The position numbers were made by a program, and so were the translations under genes. A stretch of 29,316 nt of DNA from Candidatus Omnitrophota bacterium (GTDB lineage: Bacteria; Omnitrophota; Gorgyraeia; Duberdicusellales; 4484-171). Location: positions 1 to 29,316 of the forward strand of contig JAQUOR010000002.1 in the NCBI GenBank assembly GCA_028717025.1. Reading direction: 5' to 3'. This document shows positions 22,497-29,316 of the stretch, piece by piece. The notes under the pieces were generated by a model. That model saw only the letters and a program-made list of their open reading frames with translations. It had not been told where the DNA came from and made no database searches. How positions within the stretch are numbered: position 1 is the first letter of the stretch; every line of letters begins with the position of its first letter.

Positions 22497-23837
22497 ATGG
22501 AAAAAGAAAAAAGAGTGTGCATGTTCGTAAGGAACCACTTTACCAATGATGCCCGGGTAACACGGGAAGCAAAATCCCTCATTGAAGCGGGTCATGCGGT
22601 CTGGGTCATTGCGGTCTACAATGAAAATGATCCTTTGCTTTTAAAAGAAGAAATTAAAGAAGGTATCCATGTGTTTAGGGTAAGCAGGTACGGTATCTGG
22701 TATGTGGTGCGACAATACATAAAGGCATTGCGAAGAAAGTTCTCACTTAAGATCATGGAGGGTAAGGAGTTCGCATACAAAAAAAACCCATGGCTTTTGC
22801 TGATAGCTATTCCTTATCGGCTGTTTCGATTTTTATACCGCATGGTAAGGTTTTTAGTAAGAGCCCTGCGCTTTTTAATCAATCGCCTCAAGAACCAGTA
22901 TATCAGGTTATTCTCCGGTTATGCCATCGTTACTTTAAAGTTTATCGAACAAGGTTTACGCATTAAAGCCCAGGTTTATCATTCCCACGATTTAGATACG
23001 CTGCTTGCCGGCTATGTGTGCAGCCGCTTTCATCGCGCAAAACTAGTTTATGATTCTCATGAAATAGCGACCGACAGAGAGAATTTAAAGGCCAAACCTT
23101 TCTGGAGGCTTTTAGAAAGGTTGCTTATTAAAAAAGCGGACAGAGTGATCTTTACTACCTATACTCGCGCAAAATTCACGGCAGATAAATACCGGATGCC
23201 GCTTCCCTATGTGGTGAGCAGCTTTACGGATATCCCCCAGGAAATAAGACCAATAGATTTAAAAGGCTTATTGCAGATAGATCATAAATATAAGATCGCG
23301 TTATATCAAGGCGGTATTCAATCCGGCCGCGGTCTTGAACAGCTTATCGAAGCAGTGCCTTTTTTACGGAGTGATGTCATGGTAGTCTTGGTAGGAAGCG
23401 GAAAAATCAAACCCTTGTTAGAAGAAAAAGTGAAGCTTTTAGGGTTAATGCAACGCGTGAGATTCATGGGTCTGGTCCCTTTGCGTGACTTATTAAGCTA
23501 TACAATGTGTGCGGACGTGGGTTTGCAGATATTACATAATACCTGCTTTAATCACTTTTCTACCGATTCGAACAAACTCTTTGAGTATCTGGCGGCAGGG
23601 GTACCTGTCGTTGCCAGTGATTTCCCGGAAATCAGAAAGGTCGTTCAAGAATTTGATGCAGGCGTACTTATAGACCCGCATGTACCGGAAAACATTGCCC
23701 GGGGAATCAATACAATCATTTCAAATGAAGCCCGGCGTAAGCAAATGTCGGCAAACGCAAAGAAAGCGTCATTAAAATATAATTGGGAGAATGAAAAAAG
23801 TAAGCTCGTTACGATGTATAAAAGCCTTAACGCATGA
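22497..23837 (+). CDS. GT4 family glycosyltransferase
   Basis: 446 residues, GT-B fold, cytoplasmic or membrane-associated. N-terminal domain: RVCMFVRNHFTNDARVTREA (6-25), a basic/hydrophobic stretch at about 100-150 that could touch the membrane, VYHSHDLDTLLAG (160-172) and VYDSHEIATDRE (184-195). C-terminal donor domain: ALYQGGIQSGRGLEQLIEA (268-286), VVLVGSGK (297-303), VRFMGLVP (321-328) and NKLFEYLAAGVPVVASDFPE (359-378), which holds the acidic donor-binding residue. The in-frame ATG at 22482 would overlap the preceding gene and has no ribosome site; AAGG at 22487-22490 supports 22497. ATGA overlap with the ABC permease gene ties it to the export operon. Confidence 0.88.
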   Translation: MEKEKRVCMFVRNHFTNDARVTREAKSLIEAGHAVWVIAVYNENDPLLLKEEIKEGIHVFRVSRYGIWYVVRQYIKALRRKFSLKIMEGKEFAYKKNPWLLLIAIPYRLFRFLYRMVRFLVRALRFLINRLKNQYIRLFSGYAIVTLKFIEQGLRIKAQVYHSHDLDTLLAGYVCSRFHRAKLVYDSHEIATDRENLKAKPFWRLLERLLIKKADRVIFTTYTRAKFTADKYRMPLPYVVSSFTDIPQEIRPIDLKGLLQIDHKYKIALYQGGIQSGRGLEQLIEAVPFLRSDVMVVLVGSGKIKPLLEEKVKLLGLMQRVRFMGLVPLRDLLSYTMCADVGLQILHNTCFNHFSTDSNKLFEYLAAGVPVVASDFPEIRKVVQEFDAGVLIDPHVPENIARGINTIISNEARRKQMSANAKKASLKYNWENEKSKLVTMYKSLNA

Positions 23838-24616
23838 ATAGCGAAAATTTCTCAAAACAATTTTGGGCGCGCCGGAAACTGATAAAGTTCTTGGTCTACA
23901 GTGATTTTAAATCAACTTATAAGACCAAAATATTTGGTTTTATCTGGTCGGTCCTCGATCCATTATTGATGATGGGCGTATATTTTCTTTTAGTAAGCGT
24001 TATTTTTAAAAGAGGAGGTCCTTATTTCCCGGTGTTGCTTTTCTGCGCACTTTTATTCTGGAAATGCTTCACGTCATCCTTAAGTGACGCGGTTACTTCC
24101 ATATCGGCCCGTGCCCAGTTGATAAAATCAATAAATTTTCCTAAAGCAGTGTTGCCTTTTTCAAAAGTGTTGCTTAATTTTTTAGAGTTGGGCTTTGGGC
24201 TTCTGGTGATAATACCCTTTTTATTTTTGTTTAGAGTGAATATTACTTTAAATATTTTCTGGTTACCCTACCTGCTTTTAGTGCAGTTTTTATTTACGCT
24301 GGGACTGGCTTTGTCTTTTTCTTTAACCGGAGTATATTTTAAAGATTTTCAGAATATCCTGCAGTATTGCTTACGTGTCTGGTTTTATTTATCGCCCGTA
24401 CTTTATACGGCCGGCGAACGGCTTCCGGTTCGTCTCCAGGGACTCTATATGCTGAACCCTTTTTCTTCCCTGTTGGAATCATACAAAAATATATTTGTCT
24501 GGGGCAAAGGAGTCAGTCCTTTTATTATCTGGACAACGCTTGTTTCCATTATTACGTTAGTCTTTGGAATAAAAATATTTCGTCATTGCGAGGTAAAAAT
24601 AGCGAAAGATGTATAA
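23834..24616 (+). CDS. wzm: ABC glycan exporter, permease subunit (Wzm/TagG/KpsM type)
   Basis: 260 residues with six predicted membrane helices. IFGFIWSVLDPLLMMGVYFLL (35-55) and the later YLSPVLYT and MLNPFSSLLESYKNIF are typical of the ABC-2 polysaccharide permeases. It partners with the ATPase at 24609 (8-nt overlap) to move a complete undecaprenyl-linked glycan from cytoplasm to periplasm. The start overlaps the GT4 stop as ATGA (23834-23837). The presence of Wzm/Wzt with no Wzx or Wzy in the window points to the ABC-transporter-dependent route. Confidence 0.92.
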   Translation: MNSENFSKQFWARRKLIKFLVYSDFKSTYKTKIFGFIWSVLDPLLMMGVYFLLVSVIFKRGGPYFPVLLFCALLFWKCFTSSLSDAVTSISARAQLIKSINFPKAVLPFSKVLLNFLELGFGLLVIIPFLFLFRVNITLNIFWLPYLLLVQFLFTLGLALSFSLTGVYFKDFQNILQYCLRVWFYLSPVLYTAGERLPVRLQGLYMLNPFSSLLESYKNIFVWGKGVSPFIIWTTLVSIITLVFGIKIFRHCEVKIAKDV

Positions 24617-25355
24617 TGCCGATTGTATTATTGCGGACAACATAGGTATTTCGTTTAGACTGAAACACGAAAAGCGAAATACCATCAAGAAAGCCATCAG
24701 GACAGCCCTTCTCAATGGTGCCAATAAAGAAAAATTCTGGGCTTTGCGACATGTCAGCTTCTCGATAAAAAAAGGCGAGATAGTAGGAATTATCGGCAGA
24801 AACGGTTCAGGAAAAAGTACCCTGTTGCGTATCATTGCCGGAATCTATGTACCCGATGAAGGAACAGTCGAAGTGAAAGAAAAAGTTTCTACGCTTCTTT
24901 CTCTTACCGCAGGATTTCAGCCCGAACTATCCGGATACGATAACGTCTATTTAAGCGGTTTTTTGTTAGGAATGCAAAAAGAACACATAGACGGTATTAT
25001 GGAAAAAATCGTAGCGTTTTCCGAGCTCGGTAGTTTTTTAGACGTACCCGTAAAAAAATATTCGTCAGGGATGCTCGCGCGTTTAGGATTTTCCATTGCT
25101 ATCAATATAGAACAGGATATTCTGCTTATCGATGAAGCGTTAGCCGTCGGCGATAACCTTTTCCGCAAAAAGTGCGAAGAAAGCATGGAAATGCTGAAAA
25201 AAGAAGGCAAAACCATCATTGTGGTGTCGCATTCGGTAGAAACAATCAAGAATTTTTGCAATAAAGCAATCTGGCTCGATAAAGGTCGGATACAGCACCA
25301 GGGAGACGCCGGGTCAGTTATCGAAAAGTATTTTTACTTTTTAAAAAAAATCTAA
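24609..25355 (+). CDS. wzt: ABC glycan exporter, ATP-binding subunit (short Wzt/TagH/KpsT type)
   Basis: 248 residues. Walker A GRNGSGKST (63-71), signature YSSGMLARLGFS (151-162), Walker B ILLIDEALAVGD (171-182) and H-loop H208 (VVSHS). The FWALRHVSF stretch and the KVSTLLSLTAGFQPELSGYDN region are typical of polysaccharide exporters. It stops soon after the nucleotide-binding domain (FYFLKKI), so it lacks the ~150-residue C-terminal glycan-recognition domain of E. coli O8/O9a Wzt. That implies export without a chain-terminus check by this subunit, as in TagGH or KpsMT systems. It overlaps the permease gene by 8 nt. Confidence 0.92.
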   Translation: MYNADCIIADNIGISFRLKHEKRNTIKKAIRTALLNGANKEKFWALRHVSFSIKKGEIVGIIGRNGSGKSTLLRIIAGIYVPDEGTVEVKEKVSTLLSLTAGFQPELSGYDNVYLSGFLLGMQKEHIDGIMEKIVAFSELGSFLDVPVKKYSSGMLARLGFSIAINIEQDILLIDEALAVGDNLFRKKCEESMEMLKKEGKTIIVVSHSVETIKNFCNKAIWLDKGRIQHQGDAGSVIEKYFYFLKKI

Positions 25356-25356
25356 T

Positions 25357-26445
25357 ATGAAAAAAGTCCTTACTGTTTTAGGAGCAAGGCCCCATTTTAT
25401 AAAATCGCAGCCCTTAAGTTCTTTGCTTAAGAAACACAAATATATTAAAGAAGTAATCGTACATACCGGCCAACACTACGATTTCCGCATGTATAAATTT
25501 TTTTTGAAAGAATTGCACCTGCCCAAACCCGATTACTTTTTAGGCATTAAACCCGGCGATAATATGCTGCAGGTTTCTCAGGTATTAGGAAAATTAAACG
25601 ACATAATCAACTACGAAAAACCCGATTTGACCTTGGTCTACGGCGATGTCAACTCTACGTTAGGCGCAGCCCTGGCCGCGAAAGATAAAAAAATCCCTTT
25701 AGGCCACATAGAGGCGGGTTTACGAAGTTTACGCCGGGACATGGCAGAAGAGCTTAACCGGGTGATTACCGACAGGATTTCAGATTTATTGTTTGCTCCT
25801 ACTACCGAAGCTGTCGATAACTTAAAAAAAGAGAAGATAACCGAGGGTGTGCATCTGACGGGAGACGTTCTCTACGATATGATGGTTAATTTTAAGGAGC
25901 ATATCGAGGAAGCATTCAAAGAAATAAAGGATATTTTACATATTGATAAGAACGACTATTATTTTTTTACACTTCACCGCGCCCAGACCGTGGATAACCC
26001 TTTAACGCTGAAACTTGTTTTAGAGACCGTAAGCAAATTAAATCATAAGACCGTTTTTCCGATCCATCCTCGTACGCAGCGCCGCATCAGAGAGTTTAAA
26101 TTAGAGAAATTGTTGAAAAATATTCATTGCATAGAGCCGCAACCGTACAAGAGCACCCTTGCGTTGATAAAAAATTCAAAAGCGGTACTTACTGACTCCG
26201 GCGGCGTACAACGGGAAGCGTATATGCTTAAAATCCCATGCGTAACCCTGCGTAACGAGACCGAATGGAATCAAACGCTGGAATACGGCTGGAATCGTTT
26301 GATTGCTATTGACGATGCTTTCCGGAAGAAGCTCCCTGAAATTTTGAAAAACATTTCTTTGCCCAATCACTACCGCTACATCTTTGGCGACGGAAAAGCG
26401 TGCGTAAAAATACTTAAGATAATAGAAACTTTCTTATTAGGATAA
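25357..26445 (+). CDS. wecB: UDP-HexNAc 2-epimerase, WbpI/archaeal-type flavour (second paralogue)
   Basis: 362 residues. Same fold and catalytic set as the protein at 3960: LGARPHFIKSQP (8-19), HTGQHYD (36-42), D97 in GDVNST, E119 in HIEAGLRS, MAEELNR (129-135), H207 in TLHRAQTVD. It differs at the late signature: DSGGVQREA and NETEW rather than DSGGIQEE and NTERP. The former is what I recall for WbpI, the UDP-2,3-diacetamidoglucuronate 2-epimerase, and for archaeal relatives. Its neighbour is a WecG/TagA transferase, which needs a ManNAc-type donor, so UDP-ManNAc or a uronic derivative is the likely product. It begins 1 nt after the ATPase stop and has no visible Shine-Dalgarno, hence probably coupled. 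Confidence 0.87.
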   Translation: MKKVLTVLGARPHFIKSQPLSSLLKKHKYIKEVIVHTGQHYDFRMYKFFLKELHLPKPDYFLGIKPGDNMLQVSQVLGKLNDIINYEKPDLTLVYGDVNSTLGAALAAKDKKIPLGHIEAGLRSLRRDMAEELNRVITDRISDLLFAPTTEAVDNLKKEKITEGVHLTGDVLYDMMVNFKEHIEEAFKEIKDILHIDKNDYYFFTLHRAQTVDNPLTLKLVLETVSKLNHKTVFPIHPRTQRRIREFKLEKLLKNIHCIEPQPYKSTLALIKNSKAVLTDSGGVQREAYMLKIPCVTLRNETEWNQTLEYGWNRLIAIDDAFRKKLPEILKNISLPNHYRYIFGDGKACVKILKIIETFLLG

Positions 26446-26449
26446 AACT

Positions 26450-27163
26450 ATGCGTCAAAATATTTTAGGGGTCCCCTTAGACGATTTTTCTTTGTCCGAT
26501 ATAGCCGATAAGATTGTGCGCGGCCACAAAGTTTTCCAGGTGTTCGTGAACGTCCATAAGGTCAATTTATTTCATGCCGACCCGCAGCTGCGAGATTTAG
26601 CTTCCGATGAACATTGCGTATTTTCGGCAGACGGCATATGGATTCTCTGGTCAGCACGTCGCAAAAGATTTTTTCCTAAACAACGCTTTGGAGGTCTTGA
26701 TGTGATAGAGAAACTTTTTTCTCTGGCACAGGAACGTTCCTATACGATTTATCTTCTTGGGGCAAGGAAAGATGTCCTCGATAAGGCCGCGCAAAGCCTA
26801 CAAACACGATTCCCCAAGGCTTGCATTGTCGGCAGCCGTGACGGTTTCTTTCTAAATGAGGAAGAAATCATGCGGGATATCAGGGACAAAAAGCCCAATG
26901 TGTTATTCATCGCATTGCCTTCTCCCAGAAAAGAATTATTCGGTTACAGGATCTTTAAGGATGTCGATTCGCTTAATTACGTTGCAGGGGTTGGCGGCGC
27001 ATTTGATGTGTTAGCCGGCCAATCGCGGCGCGCTCCCGAGTGGATTCAAAAAATAGGCTTGGAATGGTTGCACCGTTGTTGTAGCGAGCCGCATCGTCTG
27101 TTTAAACAATATTTTCTTGACGGCTTGGGCCTTTTACGCATCATAAAAGAAAAAGGGATTTAA
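26450..27163 (+). CDS. wecG: WecG/TagA/CpsF family glycosyltransferase (GT26)
   Basis: 237 residues. The family adds ManNAc or ManNAcA to an undecaprenyl-PP-GlcNAc acceptor on the cytoplasmic face of the membrane. Visible: VNVHKVNL (33-40), SADGIWI (59-65) with D61 in the place of the TagA catalytic Asp, FGGLDVIEKLF, YLLGARKDVLDKAA, LFIALPSPRKE, GVGGAFDVLAG and the C-terminal GLEWLHRCCSEPHRLFKQY, the membrane-targeting appendage seen in TagA and WecG. AGGA (26439-26442) is 7 nt before ATG 26450. Together with the upstream epimerase and the ABC pair it forms a linkage-unit-like module. Whether the sugar is ManNAc or ManNAcA cannot be told; no WecC-type dehydrogenase is present. Confidence 0.91.
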   Translation: MRQNILGVPLDDFSLSDIADKIVRGHKVFQVFVNVHKVNLFHADPQLRDLASDEHCVFSADGIWILWSARRKRFFPKQRFGGLDVIEKLFSLAQERSYTIYLLGARKDVLDKAAQSLQTRFPKACIVGSRDGFFLNEEEIMRDIRDKKPNVLFIALPSPRKELFGYRIFKDVDSLNYVAGVGGAFDVLAGQSRRAPEWIQKIGLEWLHRCCSEPHRLFKQYFLDGLGLLRIIKEKGI

Positions 27164-27166
27164 AAA

Positions 27167-28390
27167 ATGCAGAATACCGTATCTTTTGTAAAAGACGATT
27201 GCGTTAAAGAAAAATGGGTAAAAAGATTCGATATCGCATGTGAATATAGTTTGTATGGTTTGATGTTTTTTATTCCTATATCGAGTGCCGTGATAGAGTC
27301 TCTCTTCGGCTTTGTTGCGTTAAGTTTTATTCTCAAAAAAATCCTTAAACCGGATTTTAATTTCCTTAAATCTCTGCCGAACCTTTTCCTCTTATTGTTT
27401 GTTATTTTCATGGGGTTTTCTTTTGTCAACAGTGGAGCCTATATAGGAAAAAGTTTTAAGGCATTATTTTTCAAGTGGCTTGAATACATTGCTATTTTTC
27501 TGATCATGCAGGATGTCCTGACTACAAAGGTGCGTCAGCGCAATGCTCTTGGCATCATGCTTTTTGTGGCTTTCCTTGTGGGAGTAGATGGGTTTACCCA
27601 AAAATTATGGAACGTTGAATTTTTTAGGCACAGGCCCATGGTGCGCGCAAGCAGCGGTTTATATTTCATAAGCGGTCCTTTCCAGCATTATAACGATTTT
27701 GCTGCCTATTTACTGGTTTTTTCTTTGATAACATTCGGGTTGTTGATGCCGGGCGCGCTCGCCAAAAAGACCAAAAGCTTTTTAATCTCGTTATTGGTGT
27801 TATTGGGTACCTGTTTGCTTTTGACGTCTTCTCGGGGAGCATGGCTTGGGTTCTTAAGTGGTTTAATTTTGATGTTCATACTTTCAAAACGATTTGTGAC
27901 GTTGTGTGCAGTCATCGGTGCATTTTTGATGGTTCTATTGTTTTTGCCGGGCACAAAAGAGAGGATGCACTTTACCTTTGGCGCAGGAGGAGATGCCACA
28001 CGATTTGCGATGTGGCAGGGCGCCATGGCGATGATTAAAGAAAATCCTTATTTGGGAAAAGGCTTAGGAACGTTCATGGATCATTTTCCTCGCTATAACT
28101 ATACGGAAAACCCCTACGCCCGATATGCGCATAATTGCTTTTTGCAGATCTGGGCAGAAAGCGGCGGCTTTAGCCTTTTAAGTTTTCTTTTATTTATCGG
28201 CATGATCCTGCGGCGGGGCATACGGGTATTTAGAGAAAAACAGGATCACTTCTCATTGGGGATTATTTGTGCGATTTTCGGATTTTTAGCGCACAGCTTC
28301 GTTGATACTCAGCTTTATTCGCTGCAGCTGGCAATGCTTTTTTGGGTAATGCTGGGGTTTTTGACAGCCAGGGTTACGTTGTTGCGTTGA
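27167..28390 (+). CDS. waaL: O-antigen ligase-like membrane protein (WaaL/Wzy_C family)
   Basis: 407 residues with about ten or more membrane helices. The Wzy_C core is at LLTSSRGAWLGFLSGLIL (218-235), and the following periplasmic loop has HNCFLQIWAESGG (322-334). R223 and H322 are placed like the Arg and His essential in WaaL ligases. In an ABC-dependent system such a protein joins the exported glycan to lipid A-core or another acceptor, outside the inner membrane. An alternative is a Wzy-type polymerase, which this family also contains. The gene follows the transferase by 3 nt and is the last of the plus-strand operon; a convergent gene begins 49 nt on. Confidence 0.88.
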   Translation: MQNTVSFVKDDCVKEKWVKRFDIACEYSLYGLMFFIPISSAVIESLFGFVALSFILKKILKPDFNFLKSLPNLFLLLFVIFMGFSFVNSGAYIGKSFKALFFKWLEYIAIFLIMQDVLTTKVRQRNALGIMLFVAFLVGVDGFTQKLWNVEFFRHRPMVRASSGLYFISGPFQHYNDFAAYLLVFSLITFGLLMPGALAKKTKSFLISLLVLLGTCLLLTSSRGAWLGFLSGLILMFILSKRFVTLCAVIGAFLMVLLFLPGTKERMHFTFGAGGDATRFAMWQGAMAMIKENPYLGKGLGTFMDHFPRYNYTENPYARYAHNCFLQIWAESGGFSLLSFLLFIGMILRRGIRVFREKQDHFSLGIICAIFGFLAHSFVDTQLYSLQLAMLFWVMLGFLTARVTLLR

Positions 28391-28424
28391 TTTCTTAAAT
28401 CCGGCAGTCCGTGTAAAGGGGTAA

Positions 28425-28441
28425 AAAGCAGGCAATGCTTT
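28425..28441 (-). terminator. Weak intrinsic terminator for the minus-strand GT2 gene
   Basis: Read on the minus strand, AAAGCA-TTGCC-TGCTTT forms a 6-bp stem with a 5-nt loop, and the T-run extends into TTTTTA. The stem begins at the stop codon of the gene (28440-28442). It is short and AT-rich, so it would end transcription poorly at best. The plus-strand gene has no T-run after it here. Confidence 0.3.
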
Positions 28442-29174
28442 AAGCGTGTCGCTTATTTTGAAATCTTATTCGAATCAAACTTACAAAAGATTTTATTCCA
28501 TCCTGGAAGGGTCTTACTTTGGAAGTTTTCTTTTTGTCATGCCAGCGTACAGGAACTTCTTTTATTTTTAAACCATGTTTAAAGACAAGGTAGATAAGCT
28601 CACTATCAAAGCTCCAGTCGCTACGCGTTAATTGCGAGAATAATAGTGTTGCCGCCTCTTTCTTGTAGAGTTTAAATCCGCAATTATAATCATTAACCGT
28701 TACCCCTAAGATTAATTTCGAAAGCACGATGTAAACGTTACCAAGAATAATCCTATAGAACGGTTGACGGGTTTCTATTATTGCACCCGGGATCCGGCGT
28801 GAAGCAATGGCCACATCGTAGCCGTCTAAAATGGCCGACATTAAACCGTCTACTTGACTGATGCGCGTTGAGTTGTCCGCGTCCATAAAAAGTATAAAGT
28901 CGCCTTTTGCTGCCGCAACACCGACTTTCACCGCGTAGCCTTTCCCGCGATTAGGGAAATGTTCCAGCAGAGTAAAGTATGGAAACAGGCTGCTTCTGGC
29001 GCGCGCAAGAGCAACGGTATCATCATTTGAACCGTCATTGACTACGATAACTTCATACAGGTAGTTTTTATTCTTTAGGTACTGGGCGATATCCTCGAGG
29101 GTCGAAGCGATATTGGCCGCCTCGTTGTATGCAGGCATTACTATTGATAAGTAAATATTGTTTTGCTTGACCAT
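28440..29174 (-). CDS. GT2 polyprenyl/dolichyl-phosphate glycosyltransferase (ALG5-like)
   Basis: 244 residues, GT-A fold. YLSIVMPAYNEAANIASTL (8-26), VVNDGSNDDT (44-53), NRGKGYAVKVGVAAAKGDF (75-93), DAD (98-100), ASRR (124-127) and DYNCGFKLY (162-170) fit polyprenyl-phosphate sugar synthases of the ALG5 and DPG-synthase group. The eukaryotic N-terminal anchor is absent. It would make polyprenyl-phosphate-glucose, or a similar donor, on the cytoplasmic face, matching the GT-C enzymes at 16908 and 19259. It converges with the WaaL-like gene and has its own promoter. There is no Shine-Dalgarno before the ATG. Confidence 0.9.
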   Translation of the reverse strand: MVKQNNIYLSIVMPAYNEAANIASTLEDIAQYLKNKNYLYEVIVVNDGSNDDTVALARARSSLFPYFTLLEHFPNRGKGYAVKVGVAAAKGDFILFMDADNSTRISQVDGLMSAILDGYDVAIASRRIPGAIIETRQPFYRIILGNVYIVLSKLILGVTVNDYNCGFKLYKKEAATLLFSQLTRSDWSFDSELIYLVFKHGLKIKEVPVRWHDKKKTSKVRPFQDGIKSFVSLIRIRFQNKRHA

Positions 29175-29183
29175 GGGATAATT

Positions 29184-29192
29184 ATTATAGCA
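29184..29192 (-). promoter_or_regulatory. Extended -10 promoter for the minus-strand GT2 gene
   Basis: On the minus strand TGCTATAAT (TGnTATAAT, the extended -10 consensus) ends 9 nt before the ATG. With normal spacing the transcript would start 2-3 nt from the start codon, giving a leaderless or nearly leaderless mRNA. This agrees with the missing ribosome binding site. No good -35 is present, which extended -10 promoters tolerate. Confidence 0.5.
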
Positions 29193-29224
29193 AAAATACG
29201 CAAATTATTATATATTTTCTTTAT

Positions 29225-29253
29225 TTGGCATCGACCGGCAAATACAGTATAAT
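29225..29253 (+). promoter_or_regulatory. Outward-facing sigma70 promoter
   Basis: TTGGCA (29225-29230), a 17-nt spacer and a consensus TATAAT (29248-29253) make a near-perfect promoter on the plus strand; only one base differs from TTGACA. It points to a gene that must begin beyond the right edge of the window. With the minus-strand promoter at 29184-29192 it forms a divergent regulatory region. No coding sequence is seen in the remaining 63 bases. Confidence 0.6.
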
Positions 29254-29316
29254 ATAAACAAATAATTTATTAATTAGCCAATTTAACTTCTAAAGCATAT
29301 TAATTCACTTATGAGC

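Noticed and set aside
3960..26445. The two 2-epimerase genes as a recent duplication
   Set aside because: They share only family motifs; signatures, lengths and surrounding residues differ widely, so they are old paralogues.

Overview
The window reads as one large surface-glycan (LPS O-antigen or capsule-like) biosynthesis and export locus of a Gram-negative bacterium. A fragment of a heavy-metal efflux operon lies at the left edge. The Gram-negative call rests on the HME-RND efflux pump and the WaaL-type O-antigen ligase. Gene style (stacked methyltransferases, B12-dependent radical SAM, GT-C membrane proteins, YHS-domain permease) recalls uncultivated PVC-type lineages such as Omnitrophota. 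That is an impression from gene content, not a measured assignment.

Layout. 2-1615: the C-terminus of a CusA/CzcA-type RND transporter and a YHS-domain metal permease. 1680-3033: a palindromic promoter region and leader, then a SemiSWEET sugar transporter translationally coupled to GDP-mannose 4,6-dehydratase. 3034-3317: the longest gene-free stretch (284 nt), holding a nested inverted-repeat element. 3318-7656: sugar-nucleotide enzymes (WbpD-like N-acetyltransferase, UDP-HexNAc 2-epimerase, CDP-paratose-epimerase-like SDR) and a methyltransferase-GT2 fusion. 7638-13595: six separate class I methyltransferases, mostly overlapping or nearly abutting, with one SPASM-type radical SAM enzyme inserted. 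13598-16759: a toroid-plus-beta-sandwich protein of unknown function and a B12-binding radical SAM protein. 16801-21313: an internal promoter, then two GT-C membrane proteins (YfhO-like and GT39/ArnT-like). 21419-23837: a methyltransferase carrying what looks like a GT4 remnant at its N-terminus, then an intact GT4 glycosyltransferase. 23834-28390: an ABC glycan exporter (permease and short ATPase), a second UDP-HexNAc 2-epimerase, a WecG/TagA transferase and a WaaL-like ligase. 28440-29174 (minus strand): a convergent polyprenyl-phosphate glycosyltransferase. 29175-29316: divergent promoters.

How the genes may work together (inference). GDP- and UDP-sugar precursors are made by Gmd, the acetyltransferase, the epimerases and the SDR. 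The GT2, GT4 and TagA/WecG enzymes assemble a lipid-linked chain in the cytoplasm. The methyltransferases and radical SAM enzymes add methyl or other modifications. The ABC pair flips the chain. The minus-strand GT2 could charge polyprenyl phosphate with a sugar for the YfhO-like and GT39-like enzymes to add on the periplasmic face, and the WaaL-like enzyme would ligate the product to an acceptor. No initiating phosphoglycosyltransferase, Wzx flippase or nucleotidyltransferase is visible, so parts of the pathway must lie elsewhere.

The most distinctive features are the run of diverse methyltransferases, the GT4-remnant/methyltransferase chimera, the exporter module that resembles teichoic-acid linkage machinery beside a WaaL ligase, the two differently typed 2-epimerases, and the near-leaderless minus-strand transcript facing an outward promoter. 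I saw no tRNA, rRNA, CRISPR array, transposase or integrase.
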